From: Rhizorhabdus sp.
Lineage (GTDB): Bacteria; Pseudomonadota; Alphaproteobacteria; Sphingomonadales; Sphingomonadaceae
Length of the DNA: 10,529 nucleotides
Direction: 5' to 3'
Assembly: GCA_004297635.1 (NCBI GenBank)
Contig: SCUQ01000017.1
Location: forward strand, 1 to 10,529
Within the stretch, counting starts at the first letter, position 1. The number at the start of each line of letters is the position of its first letter. This document shows positions 1 to 7,084 of this stretch, piece after piece. A model generated the notes under the pieces. It made no database searches, was not told the origin of the DNA, and saw only the letters and a program-made list of their open reading frames with translations. A program made the translations under genes and the position numbers.

Positions 1-930
1 CTCGGCGTGGCGCGAGCCTTTTCCGCACCCGCGCTCCAGGCGCTTTCGCCGAATCTGGTACCAAAACCCCTGCTGCCCTCGGCGATCGCGCTGAGTTCGC
101 TGGTGTGGCAGATCGGCGCGATCGCGGGCCCGCCGCTGGGCGGTTATCTCTACGCGATCCATCCCCCGCTCGCCTATGCGGTCAGCGCGACCATGCTCGC
201 GCTGGCCACCATGGCGTTGATGCGGATCGGCCCGGTTCCGCGGACGCGGGTCGATGGCAGCCGCAACCCATGGGCGCAGGCATTGGATGGGATCGCCTAT
301 CTGGGGCGCAACCGGCTTGTGCTCGGGGCGATATCGCTCGATCTCTTCGCGGTGCTGCTGGGCGGGGCGACTGCGATGCTGCCGATCTACGCCCGCGATA
401 TCCTGCATGTCGGGGCGAGCGGATTGGGTCATCTTCGCGCCGCGCCCGCGCTCGGTGCGCTGATCGTGGCCATTTCGCTCAGCCGAAGCCCGCTGCGGAC
501 GAATGTCGGCTTGAAATTGCTGGTCGCGGTGGCGGTGTTCGGGGTCGGTACCATCGCCTTCGGCCTGTCGCAGCACAGTCCGTGGCCCATGGCGACGGCG
601 CTGACATGTCTCGCGCTGCTCGGCGCGGCCGATATGGTGTCGGTCTACGTCCGACAAACGCTGATCCAGCTCTACACGCCCGATGAGATGCGCGGCCGGG
701 TCGGTGCGGTCTCGACCCTGTTCATCTCCGGATCGAACGAGCTGGGAGAGGCCGAGTCCGGCTTCCTCGCGGCCCTGATCGGCCCGGTGGCGGCCGTGGT
801 CGGGGGCGGCATCGGGACGATCGTGATAGCGGTCTTGTGGGCGAGACTGTTCCCGGAGATATTGCGGGCGCGGACATTCGAGCCGCCCAAGTCGTTCGAG
901 ACCATTCCAGCCCAGGAGAAGACGGCATGA
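1..930 (+). CDS. MFS transporter, C-terminal part (5' end outside window)
   Basis: The frame is open from base 1 to a TGA at 928-930, giving 309 visible residues, so the N-terminal part lies upstream. The protein is hydrophobic with several membrane segments. It has features of the EntS-like/MFS_3 group of proton-driven exporters: an early [12 protein letters not shown] stretch, a glycine/proline-rich [11 protein letters not shown] segment, and near the C-terminus [14 protein letters not shown], the cytoplasmic 'D-x-x-RGRV' signature between late helices. The C-terminal tail is short and polar. The stop codon overlaps the cysK start (ATGA), so the two genes are almost certainly cotranscribed and translationally coupled. 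The substrate cannot be read from the sequence. Export of a sulfur compound or a cysteine-linked product is only a guess from context. The family call is secure; the function is not. Confidence 0.88.
   Translation, partial: LGVARAFSAPALQALSPNLVPKPLLPSAIALSSLVWQIGAIAGPPLGGYLYAIHPPLAYAVSATMLALATMALMRIGPVPRTRVDGSRNPWAQALDGIAYLGRNRLVLGAISLDLFAVLLGGATAMLPIYARDILHVGASGLGHLRAAPALGALIVAISLSRSPLRTNVGLKLLVAVAVFGVGTIAFGLSQHSPWPMATALTCLALLGAADMVSVYVRQTLIQLYTPDEMRGRVGAVSTLFISGSNELGEAESGFLAALIGPVAAVVGGGIGTIVIAVLWARLFPEILRARTFEPPKSFETIPAQEKTA
914..919 (+). promoter_or_regulatory. Shine-Dalgarno for cysK
   Basis: AGGAGA lies 7 bases before the ATG at 927 and inside the last codons of the MFS gene. It fixes the cysK start at 927 rather than at the GTG/ATG codons further upstream in the same frame, which would run deep into the transporter gene. 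Confidence 0.8.
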
Positions 931-1844
931 GCAAATTTGCTTCGATACTGGAGACGATCGGCGGCACGCCGCATATCCGCGTCAACCGGCTGTTCGGCGA
1001 TGCCGAGGTCTGGATCAAGTCCGAGCGGAGTAATCCCGGCGGTTCGATCAAGGACCGCATCGCCCTGGCGATGATCGAGGATGCCGAAGGTTCGGGCAGG
1101 CTGAAGCCGGGCGGCACGATCATCGAGCCGACTAGCGGCAACACCGGCATCGGCCTCGCGCTGGTCGCCGCGGTCAAGGGCTACAAGCTGGTCTTGGTCA
1201 TGCCCGAAAGCATGTCGCTCGAACGCCGCCGGCTGATGCTGGCCTATGGCGCGACTTTCGATCTCACCCCGCGCGAAAAGGGCATGAAGGGCGCCATCGA
1301 ACGCGCGCTGGAGCTGCAGTCGCAGACACCGGGGGCGTGGATCCCGCAACAGTTCGAAAATCCGGCGAACATCGACGTGCACGTCCGCACGACGGCAGAG
1401 GAAATCTACGCCGATTTCAAGGACAGCCCGATCGATATCCTGATCACCGGCGTTGGTACCGGCGGCCATATCACCGGCTGCGCACAAGTCCTGAAAGCGC
1501 GTTGGCCCGGCCTCAAGGTGTTTGCCGTCGAACCCAGCCTGTCGCCGGTCATTTCGGGTGGTCAGCCCGGCCCGCACCCGATCCAGGGCATTGGCGCTGG
1601 CTTCGTCCCGGCCAATCTCCACACCCAGCTGCTCGACGGTGTGATCCAGGTCGATCCCGCAGATGCCAAGGACTATGCCCGCCGCTCCGCCCGCGAGGAG
1701 GGGATATTGGTCGGTATCAGCTCCGGCGCGACCCTGGCCGCGATCGCGCAGAAGCTGAAGGAAGCACCGGGCAGCCGCGTGCTGGGCTTCAACTATGACA
1801 CCGGCGAGCGTTATCTGTCGGTCCCGGATTTCCTGCCGGAGTAA
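927..1844 (+). CDS. cysK: Cysteine synthase A (O-acetylserine sulfhydrylase)
   Basis: A PLP enzyme that converts O-acetyl-L-serine and sulfide to L-cysteine and acetate in the cytoplasm, the last step of assimilatory cysteine synthesis. The 305-residue product has the usual CysK length. Visible motifs are NPGGSIKDR, with K42 as the expected Schiff-base lysine; the substrate loop PTSGNTGIG at 68-76; the phosphate-binding GTGGHITG at 177-184; [15 protein letters not shown] at 214-228, which favours CysK over CysM; and GISSGAT at 263-269, whose serine contacts the PLP ring nitrogen. [11 protein letters not shown] near 142-152 is also typical. The start at 927 follows a good ribosome site and overlaps the upstream MFS stop by four bases. 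The nearest cys gene (such as cysE) is not in the window. The gene ends 89 bases before the convergent AmpG-like gene. Confidence 0.95.
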   Translation: MSKFASILETIGGTPHIRVNRLFGDAEVWIKSERSNPGGSIKDRIALAMIEDAEGSGRLKPGGTIIEPTSGNTGIGLALVAAVKGYKLVLVMPESMSLERRRLMLAYGATFDLTPREKGMKGAIERALELQSQTPGAWIPQQFENPANIDVHVRTTAEEIYADFKDSPIDILITGVGTGGHITGCAQVLKARWPGLKVFAVEPSLSPVISGGQPGPHPIQGIGAGFVPANLHTQLLDGVIQVDPADAKDYARRSAREEGILVGISSGATLAAIAQKLKEAPGSRVLGFNYDTGERYLSVPDFLPE

Positions 1845-1879
1845 AGGCCGGACCCGTCATGTCGGCGACCCCGGAATCG

Positions 1880-1900
1880 CTTCGCCTTGGCACGGCGAAG
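1880..1900. terminator. Possible hairpin terminator between convergent genes
   Basis: CTTCGCC (1880-1886) and GGCGAAG (1894-1900) form a perfect 7-bp stem with a 7-base loop in the 89-base gap between the convergent cysK and AmpG-like genes. There is no T tract after the stem on either strand; four A residues follow on the plus strand. It is therefore not a canonical intrinsic terminator, and only its position suggests the role. Confidence 0.35.
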
Positions 1901-1933
1901 AAAAGGGAGATCTCGGCGATCGCGGGTTGACGG

Positions 1934-3286
1934 TCAGCTGGCGGTTTCGCCATCCTCCTCACCCGCGCTGCCGATCGACTGGTCGATCAGGCCGGCGCGC
2001 ATCATCAGCCAGAACAGGATGATGCCCGGGAGGGCCGCGAGGGTGGTGATCAGGTAGAAGGCCTCATAGCCGATGCCCTCGATCATCGCGCCCGCGGTCG
2101 TGCCGGTCGCGATGCGACCTACGACGCTGGCGGCGGCCGAGATCAGCGCATATTGGGCAGCGGTGAAACGCAGGTCGCACAACGCCGAGAAATAAGCGAC
2201 GACGCACACGCCTCCGATACCGCTGGCAATATTTTCGAAGCCGATCGCGCCCGCCATCGCCCAATTGCTGTGTCCGCTCGCGGCCAGCCCGGCAAAGCTG
2301 AGGTTCGATACCGCCATCAGGATGAGGCTTACCAAGACCGACCGCTTCATCCCCAGTCGCGAATAGATAATGCCGCCGATGAAAATGCCGATCAAATAGG
2401 CCCAGAAACCCAGGCCGACATCGTAGATCGCGATTTCGTCATTGGTGTAGCCGAGATCCTCGAACAGCAGGCGAAAGGTCAGGTTGGCGAGGGTGTCGCC
2501 GATCTTGTGGAGCAGGATGAACAGCAGCACGAGCAGCGCGCCCTTCCTCCGGAAGAATTCGGCGAGCGGGCCGATGATCGAGGCGAGCAGTTCGCTGCTC
2601 GTCCGGCGCGACGTCGGTTCGCGGTGACGCCGGGGTTCGCCCATGACGATCGCGACGATCATCGCCGGGAGGGCGAAGGCGGCGCAGGCTAGGTAGGCTG
2701 CGTCCCAGCCGAACCGTGCGGCGATCACCAGCGCCAGCCCGCCGGCCGCTGTCGATCCGATCCGCCAGCCATATTGTGACATGCCGGCGCCGACGCCCAA
2801 CTGGCGGGCTTCGAGCAATTCGATCCGATAGGCGTCGATGATGATGTCGAAGGTCGCCCCCGCTACGCCGACCAGGATCGCGGCGATCGCGGTCTGCGCC
2901 AGGCTCGCTTTCGGATCGACCAGCCCGAGATGGATGACCGAGGCGATCACCAGCACGCCGATCACCAGCATCCACGAGACACGCTGGCCGAGCCGGCCGA
3001 GCAGCGGAAGCCGCACGCCGTCGACGATCCACGCCCAGAGGAATTTCAGATTGTAGACCAGGAAGGCGAGGGTGAAGGCGGTGACTGCCTTCTTGTCGAT
3101 GCCATCCTGCGCCAGTCGCGTGGTCAGGGTGGATGCGATCATCGCGAAGGGAAAGCCGGAACTGATCCCCAGGAAGAGCGCGGCGAGCGGTGCCGGCTCG
3201 GTATAGGGCCTGATCGCCGCGATGATGCCGTTGCTGCCGGCGGTCGCGCCGCCTTCCCCCGATACGCTGTTCATGGGCACGAGCAT
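1934..3286 (-). CDS. AmpG-type MFS permease (muropeptide transporter-like)
   Basis: A 450-residue inner-membrane protein of the AmpG branch of the major facilitator superfamily. Characterised AmpG imports GlcNAc-1,6-anhydro-muropeptides from the periplasm for cell-wall recycling and, in some bacteria, beta-lactamase induction. The N-terminal signature FLGISSGFPFAMIASTL (38-54) is followed by YNLKFLWAWIVDG (78-90), then FDIIIDAYRIELL (146-158) and GMSQYGWRIGS (168-178), all hallmark AmpG positions. About twelve hydrophobic segments are visible, with a charged loop at 217-232 between the two halves and an acidic tail at 435-448. ATG at 3286 is used; the in-frame ATG at 3274 is an alternative, and neither has a clear ribosome site beyond a G-rich run. 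The gene lies 28 bases downstream of the response regulator on the same strand, suggesting one transcript. No ampD, nagZ, ampR or beta-lactamase gene is nearby, so the true substrate is unproven. Confidence 0.85.
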   Translation of the reverse strand: MLVPMNSVSGEGGATAGSNGIIAAIRPYTEPAPLAALFLGISSGFPFAMIASTLTTRLAQDGIDKKAVTAFTLAFLVYNLKFLWAWIVDGVRLPLLGRLGQRVSWMLVIGVLVIASVIHLGLVDPKASLAQTAIAAILVGVAGATFDIIIDAYRIELLEARQLGVGAGMSQYGWRIGSTAAGGLALVIAARFGWDAAYLACAAFALPAMIVAIVMGEPRRHREPTSRRTSSELLASIIGPLAEFFRRKGALLVLLFILLHKIGDTLANLTFRLLFEDLGYTNDEIAIYDVGLGFWAYLIGIFIGGIIYSRLGMKRSVLVSLILMAVSNLSFAGLAASGHSNWAMAGAIGFENIASGIGGVCVVAYFSALCDLRFTAAQYALISAAASVVGRIATGTTAGAMIEGIGYEAFYLITTLAALPGIILFWLMMRAGLIDQSIGSAGEEDGETAS

Positions 3287-3314
3287 AGCGGCCCGCCCCC
3301 GCTAGGGAAGGGGC

Positions 3315-3737
3315 CTATTTGTAGAGCGTCAGCCCCCGCACCGTCCGCTTTGGCGTCGTCACGCCGAAGATATGCGCCTCGACCGCCTCGATCGCCAGCT
3401 TGAGCTCCCGCTGGGAATAGGGTTTGGCGAGGCACCCCACCGCAATCTCGCGGGCATCGATAGGGCAGCTCGCCGTGACGAACAGCACCGGTATCGCGGC
3501 CTTGCCGGCGGCCAGCGCGACGTCGCGGCCGTCGCTGCCGTTGAGCCGCACGTCGGCGAGGATCAGGTCGATCCCGCCGGCGCTGATCAGCCGTTCGGCG
3601 GCGGGAGCGTTGTCGATCGTCGCGACGACCGTATAGCCGTGCGTCGCCAGGAAATGTTCGTTGTCGAAGGCGATCAGCGGCTCATCCTCGACGATGAGGA
3701 GATTTTTCAGCCGGGGTTCCTTGATATTGAACAGCAT
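3315..3737 (-). CDS. Single-domain response regulator (CheY-like receiver)
   Basis: A 140-residue protein consisting of one receiver domain and no output domain. The conserved positions are all present: acidic pocket E17-D18-E19 in LLIVEDEP, phospho-acceptor D62 in LILADVRLNG, the switch threonine T88 in PVLFVTAS, and K105-P106 in GCLAKPYS. A short basic tail (130-140) ends in LTLYK. It should be phosphorylated by a histidine kinase encoded elsewhere and act by protein-protein contact. The KPYS ending and its layout resemble receivers that partner HWE/HisKA_2 kinases in Alphaproteobacteria, but the FATG core of the FATGUY stress regulators is replaced by FVTAS. The start at 3737 is chosen because GGGAG (complement of 3743-3747) lies 5 bases upstream; the same frame stays open beyond it but runs antisense to the symporter gene. 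It is followed by the AmpG-like gene and is divergent from the symporter. Confidence 0.88.
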   Translation of the reverse strand: MLFNIKEPRLKNLLIVEDEPLIAFDNEHFLATHGYTVVATIDNAPAAERLISAGGIDLILADVRLNGSDGRDVALAAGKAAIPVLFVTASCPIDAREIAVGCLAKPYSQRELKLAIEAVEAHIFGVTTPKRTVRGLTLYK

Positions 3738-3819
3738 TGCATCTCCCGGCCGGGGGACCGGCACTTGACCCGGCCGGGCTTTGGCCCGACCAATGCGGAA
3801 TTCTTGTCTGGAGACGCCC
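3738..3819. promoter_or_regulatory. Divergent spacer with duplicated 10-bp palindrome
   Basis: This 82-base region separates the response regulator (minus) from the symporter (plus) and must carry both promoters if they start here. The perfect palindrome CCCGGCCGGG occurs at 3745-3754 and again at 3769-3778, with starts 24 bases apart. The two copies could be operator half-sites or pair into a 10-bp stem with a 14-base loop. TTGACC at 3765-3770 resembles a -35 box for the symporter, but no convincing -10 box follows. Confidence 0.4.
3810..3813 (+). promoter_or_regulatory. Shine-Dalgarno deciding the symporter start
   Basis: GGAG sits 6 bases before the GTG at 3820. The upstream candidates in the same frame, TTG at 3781 and ATG at 3793, have no purine-rich site. 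The GTG also gives the N-terminus expected for the family, a few basic residues and then the first membrane helix. Confidence 0.65.
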
Positions 3820-5082
3820 GTGGCCAAGCGCCTCACCCTGTATATTCTCGCCGCGATGATCCTCGGCATCGTCGTCGGCATCACCCTTAACCGGACGATC
3901 AGTGATCCTACGACGCTAACCAACGTCACCAGCCATATTTCGATCCTTACCGACCTGTTCCTGCGCCTGATCAAGATGATCATCGCGCCGCTGGTGTTCG
4001 CGACGCTCGTCACCGGCATTGCGCATATGGGCGACACCGCGGCACTGGGCCGGGTCGGGTTCCGCTCGATCGCCTGGTTCCTCTGCGCCAGCCTGTTGTC
4101 GCTGACCCTGGGCCTCGTGATGGTCAACCTGCTCCAGCCCGGCGTCGGTGCCGATCTGGTGCTGCCGCCGGCGGGTGCGACGGCGGGGCTGGCCCAGACC
4201 GAATTCTCGCTGCAGCAGTTCATCACCCATCTCGTGCCGAAGAGCTTCTTCGAGGCGATGGCGAACAACGAGATCCTGCAGATCGTGGTCTTCTCGGTGT
4301 TCACCGGAGTGGCCATCACCGCAGTGGGCGAGCGCGCCGCGCCGCTGGTCCGCGGCATCGAGGCTCTGGTCCAGGTGATGCTGCAGATCACCGACTATGT
4401 GATGCGCTTCGCCCCCTTCGCGGTGTTCGCCGCGGTCACGACCGCGCTCGCCGAACAGGGCCCCGGCATCCTGCTGAGCTTCGGCAAGTTCATGGGCAGC
4501 TTCTATCTGTCGATGGTGCTGCTGTGGATCGTGCTGCTGACGCTGTGCTGGCTGATCGTCGGCGGCCGCTCCAAACTGCTGATCCGCTACATTCGCGAGC
4601 CGATCCTGCTCGCCTTCAGCACCGCATCGTCCGAGGCGGCCTTCCCGCGCACTTTGGAGGCGCTCGACCGCTTCGGCGTGCCCCCGCGCATCGCCAGCTT
4701 CGTGCTGCCGCTCGGCTATTCGTTCAATCTCGACGGTTCGATGATCTATTGCACCTTCGCGACGATGTTCATCGCCCAGGCCTATGGGATCGAGCTGACC
4801 TTCGCGCACCAGGTGACGATGCTGCTGATCCTGATGGTCACGTCGAAGGGGATCGCCGGTGTGCCGCGCGCCAGCCTGGTCATCATCTCCTCGACGCTGG
4901 CCTTCTTCGACATTCCTGAAGCAGGGCTGCTGCTGATCCTGGCGGTCGACCATTTCCTCGACATGGGTCGGTCGGCCACCAATGTCGTCGGCAATGCGGT
5001 GGCGAGCGTGGTGATCGCGAAATGGGAGGGGACGCTCGACCCGCTCGAACCCGCAGAATATGAGCCGCCGCACGCGCCGTAG
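3820..5082 (+). CDS. Dicarboxylate/amino acid:cation symporter (DAACS, DctA/GltP family)
   Basis: A 420-residue inner-membrane secondary transporter that couples uptake of acidic amino acids or C4-dicarboxylates to H+ or Na+. It starts with KRLTLYILAAMILGIVVG, the typical first helix. The substrate and ion site motifs are in order: serine-rich hairpin STASSEAAFPR (267-277), PLGYSFNLDGS (297-307) on the unwound helix, a second hairpin near TSKGIAGVPRASL (341-353), and DHFLDMGRSATNVVGNAVA (377-395). By alignment from memory with archaeal GltPh, D381, R384 and N388 match residues that bind the substrate amino group and side-chain carboxylate, whereas the sodium ligand D405 is N392 here, as in DctA-like proteins. 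The substrate is therefore ambiguous between glutamate/aspartate and succinate/malate/fumarate. The gene stands alone on its strand, divergent from the response regulator and convergent with aguB. Confidence 0.92.
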   Translation: MAKRLTLYILAAMILGIVVGITLNRTISDPTTLTNVTSHISILTDLFLRLIKMIIAPLVFATLVTGIAHMGDTAALGRVGFRSIAWFLCASLLSLTLGLVMVNLLQPGVGADLVLPPAGATAGLAQTEFSLQQFITHLVPKSFFEAMANNEILQIVVFSVFTGVAITAVGERAAPLVRGIEALVQVMLQITDYVMRFAPFAVFAAVTTALAEQGPGILLSFGKFMGSFYLSMVLLWIVLLTLCWLIVGGRSKLLIRYIREPILLAFSTASSEAAFPRTLEALDRFGVPPRIASFVLPLGYSFNLDGSMIYCTFATMFIAQAYGIELTFAHQVTMLLILMVTSKGIAGVPRASLVIISSTLAFFDIPEAGLLLILAVDHFLDMGRSATNVVGNAVASVVIAKWEGTLDPLEPAEYEPPHAP

Positions 5083-5093
5083 AGCATCTACGT

Positions 5094-5121
5094 CGTCATG
5101 CTGAACATGTTTTAGCATCCA
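5094..5121 (+). repeat. Intergenic palindromic repeat, left copy
   Basis: This 28-base element begins CGTCATGCTGAA and ends TAGCATCCA, 11 bases after the symporter stop. It matches the reverse complement of 5197-5224 at 24 of 28 positions. On its own it folds into an 8-bp stem (5098-5105 with 5111-5118, one G-T pair) around the loop CATGT. I recall this sequence type as a common intergenic repeat in sphingomonads. Confidence 0.8.
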
Positions 5122-5130
5122 CCGGGCGGC

Positions 5131-5152
5131 CAGAGCGACGCTAGCCGCTCTG
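5131..5152. terminator. Bidirectional terminator-like hairpin
   Basis: CAGAGCG (5131-5137) pairs perfectly with CGCTCTG (5146-5152) around an 8-base loop, midway between the convergent symporter and aguB genes and between the two repeat copies. Only two T residues follow on the plus strand, so intrinsic termination would be weak. Position and perfect pairing support a role in separating the two transcripts. Confidence 0.4.
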
Positions 5153-5196
5153 TTGCGAACAGCTGTGCCATCGCCTGGCTCGTTCAAGCGGCTGGA

Positions 5197-5224
5197 TGGA
5201 TGCCGAAACAGGTTCGGCATGACG
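5197..5224 (-). repeat. Intergenic palindromic repeat, right (inverted) copy
   Basis: An inverted copy of 5094-5121, lying 18 bases beyond the aguB stop. It folds into a perfect 8-bp stem, ATGCCGAA (5200-5207) with TTCGGCAT (5213-5220), around the loop ACAGG. All stem differences from the left copy preserve pairing. Read on the minus strand it can encode MPNLFRHPSS, a peptide I associate with spurious small ORFs in sphingomonad annotations. Confidence 0.8.
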
Positions 5225-5242
5225 GGGAAGGGATGTCGCTCC

Positions 5243-6091
5243 TCAAATATCCTGCGCCAGCCGGCCGTAGAGTTCCGGCCGCCGGTCGCGGAAGAAGCCG
5301 AAGGCAGCCCGGTGGCGCTTCGCCAGATCGATGTCGATCGTCGCGGTCAGCACGCCGGTTTCGGTCGCGCCGAACTCCGCCAGCATGTCGCCGCGCTGGT
5401 CGCAGATGAAGCTGTGGCCGTAGAAGGTCTGCCCCTCCTCGGTGCCGATCCGGTTGGCGGCGACCACCGGCACGACATTCGACACGGCATGGCCCACCAT
5501 CGCACGGCGCCATAGCCGGCTGGTGTCGAGATCGGGATCGTGCGGCTCATTGCCGATCGCGGTCGGGTAGAAGAGGATTTCCGCGCCCATTAGCATCATC
5601 GCGCGCGCCGTCTCGGGATACCATTGGTCCCAGCAGATTCCGATGCCGATCGTGGTGCCTTCCGCCGGCCACACCTTGAAACCCGTATTGCCGGGCCGGA
5701 AATAGAATTTCTCTTCATAGCCCGGCCCGTCGGGGATGTGGCTCTTGCGATAGACGCCCGCGATGCGGCCATCGCGATCGATCATCGCCAGGCTGTTGTA
5801 ATGATGCGGCCCGTCCGCCTCGAAGAAGCTGGTCGGGATATGGACCTTCAGCTCGGCCGCCAGAGCCTGCATCGCCTTCACGGCCTTGTGCTCGCCGACC
5901 GGCTTGGCCCGGGTGAACATGCCCTCGTCCTCGACGCGGCAGAAATAATGGCCTTCGAACAGTTCGGGCGGGAGGATGACCTGCGCACCCTTGCCCGCCG
6001 CCTCGCGAACGAGTTTCGAGACCTCGGCTATGTTCGCATCGATATCGTCGCTGAAGGCGAGCTGCAGCGCCGCCACCCTGATCTCGGTCAT
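5243..6091 (-). CDS. aguB: N-carbamoylputrescine amidase
   Basis: A 282-residue cytoplasmic carbon-nitrogen hydrolase of the nitrilase superfamily that cleaves N-carbamoylputrescine to putrescine, CO2 and ammonia, the second step of the agmatine route. The catalytic triad is visible: E43 in LPPELFEG, K116 in YRKSHIPDGPGY, and nucleophile C153 in GICWDQWYPE. ELFEGHYFC (43-51), HHYNSL (96-101) and the FYFRPGNTGF segment are characteristic of the plant/bacterial N-carbamoylputrescine amidase subgroup rather than other nitrilases. The length is normal and nothing is truncated. The start at 6091 follows GAGG (complement of 6099-6102) at 7 bases, and only 3 bases separate it from the aguA stop, so the two genes form one operon with aguA first. 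The combination with agmatine deiminase makes the substrate assignment strong. Confidence 0.95.
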   Translation of the reverse strand: MTEIRVAALQLAFSDDIDANIAEVSKLVREAAGKGAQVILPPELFEGHYFCRVEDEGMFTRAKPVGEHKAVKAMQALAAELKVHIPTSFFEADGPHHYNSLAMIDRDGRIAGVYRKSHIPDGPGYEEKFYFRPGNTGFKVWPAEGTTIGIGICWDQWYPETARAMMLMGAEILFYPTAIGNEPHDPDLDTSRLWRRAMVGHAVSNVVPVVAANRIGTEEGQTFYGHSFICDQRGDMLAEFGATETGVLTATIDIDLAKRHRAAFGFFRDRRPELYGRLAQDI

Positions 6092-6094
6092 GCT

Positions 6095-7084
6095 CTATCC
6101 TCGCGCCGGGATTTGCTGGCTGATGCAATGGAAGCTGCCGCCGCCGGTCAATATATGGTCGGCGCGGAATCCGACAACCGTGCGGCCCGGAAACAGCCGG
6201 CCGATCGCATCGACCGCGGCCTCGTCATTGGCCGCGCCATAAAGCGGCACCACGACGGCGGCATTGCCGATGTAGAAGTTCATATAGGAAGCGGGGATGA
6301 TCTCGCCGTCTCTTTCGACCAGGCCGGGCGAGGGGAGGGCGACCACGTCGAGCCCGAAGGCCATTGCCCGCGCCCGCGCATCGGCGAAGATCGCCGCGTT
6401 GGGGTCATCCTGGCCCGCCGCGTCGGGAATCGCGATGCGGCCTGGCGCCACGAAGCGGGCGAGATTGTCGACATGGCCGTCGGTATGATCGTTGAGCAGG
6501 CCGTCGCCGAGCCAGAGCAGCCGTTCCACCCCGAGCCCCTCGCGCAGCCGCGCTTCGATATCGGCGCGGCCGAGGCCTGGGTTGCGGTTGGGGTTGAGCA
6601 GGCATTGCTCGGTGGTGACGCCCAGGCCGGTGCCGTCGACGTCGATCGCGCCGCCTTCGAAGACCCAGTCGTGGCTGCGCAGCGGCAGCGCGGTCCGCGC
6701 CGCGAGGCGGGCACCGATGCTCTCGTCGCCGGGCAGCGCATATTTGCCGCCCCACCAGTTGAACTCGAAATCGGCGGCGGCCAGCCCCGCCGGCCCGCGG
6801 ACCAGAATCGGTGCCGTGTCACGCAGCCAGATGTCCCCGAACGGCTGGGTGATCACCTCGGCCGTGTCGCCGGTAAGCTCGGCGGCGCGCGTCGCAGAGG
6901 CTTCGTCGGCGGCGACGAGGATTACGCTCTCGCCCTTGCCGCCGGCGCGCACCGCTTCCGCGAACGCCACCACCTCGCCGCGTGCGGGCTCGAGATCGTC
7001 CTCCCACAGCTCGGGGTGGCTGGGGAAGCCGATCCAGACGGCGTCGTGCGGCGCCCATTCGGCGGGCTGGCGATAATCGGTCAT
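6095..7084 (-). CDS. aguA: Agmatine deiminase
   Basis: A 329-residue enzyme of the peptidyl-arginine deiminase-like (PAD_porph) family that hydrolyses agmatine to N-carbamoylputrescine and ammonia in the cytoplasm. Guanidine-modifying active-site elements are visible in order: the N-terminal PAEWAPHDAVWIGFP (7-21), DIWLRDTAP (84-92) with R88-D89, VFEGGAIDVDG (141-151), NDHTDGHVDNLARF (198-211) with the catalytic H204, and GGGSFHCISQQIP (314-326), where C320 is the expected nucleophile. The length is somewhat shorter than the roughly 360-370 residues common in plant and pseudomonad enzymes, but both ends match the family. No strong ribosome site precedes the ATG at 7084. The gene is first in a tight operon with aguB and diverges from the wbpP homologue across a 94-base spacer. 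Arginine decarboxylase, the usual agmatine source, is not in the window. Confidence 0.95.
   Translation of the reverse strand: MTDYRQPAEWAPHDAVWIGFPSHPELWEDDLEPARGEVVAFAEAVRAGGKGESVILVAADEASATRAAELTGDTAEVITQPFGDIWLRDTAPILVRGPAGLAAADFEFNWWGGKYALPGDESIGARLAARTALPLRSHDWVFEGGAIDVDGTGLGVTTEQCLLNPNRNPGLGRADIEARLREGLGVERLLWLGDGLLNDHTDGHVDNLARFVAPGRIAIPDAAGQDDPNAAIFADARARAMAFGLDVVALPSPGLVERDGEIIPASYMNFYIGNAAVVVPLYGAANDEAAVDAIGRLFPGRTVVGFRADHILTGGGSFHCISQQIPARG

Noticed and set aside
672..1622. A 316-codon minus-strand ORF over the MFS end and cysK
   Set aside because: It is antisense to cysK, which has all PLP-site motifs; no domain is visible.
1855..1880. A possible decayed intergenic repeat (CGTCATGTCGGCGACCCCGG) after cysK
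   Set aside because: It shares only the CGTCATG start with the 5094/5197 repeats and lacks the matching stem, so it cannot be assigned.
3738..4391. N-terminal extension of the response regulator frame to 358 codons
   Set aside because: The extension is antisense to the symporter. A good ribosome site and a normal receiver length place the start at 3737.
3916..5220. A 434-codon minus-strand ORF opposite the symporter, starting MPNLFRHPSS
   Set aside because: Its first residues come from the intergenic repeat and the rest is the antisense of a membrane protein gene, giving an implausible Q/H/R/E-rich sequence.
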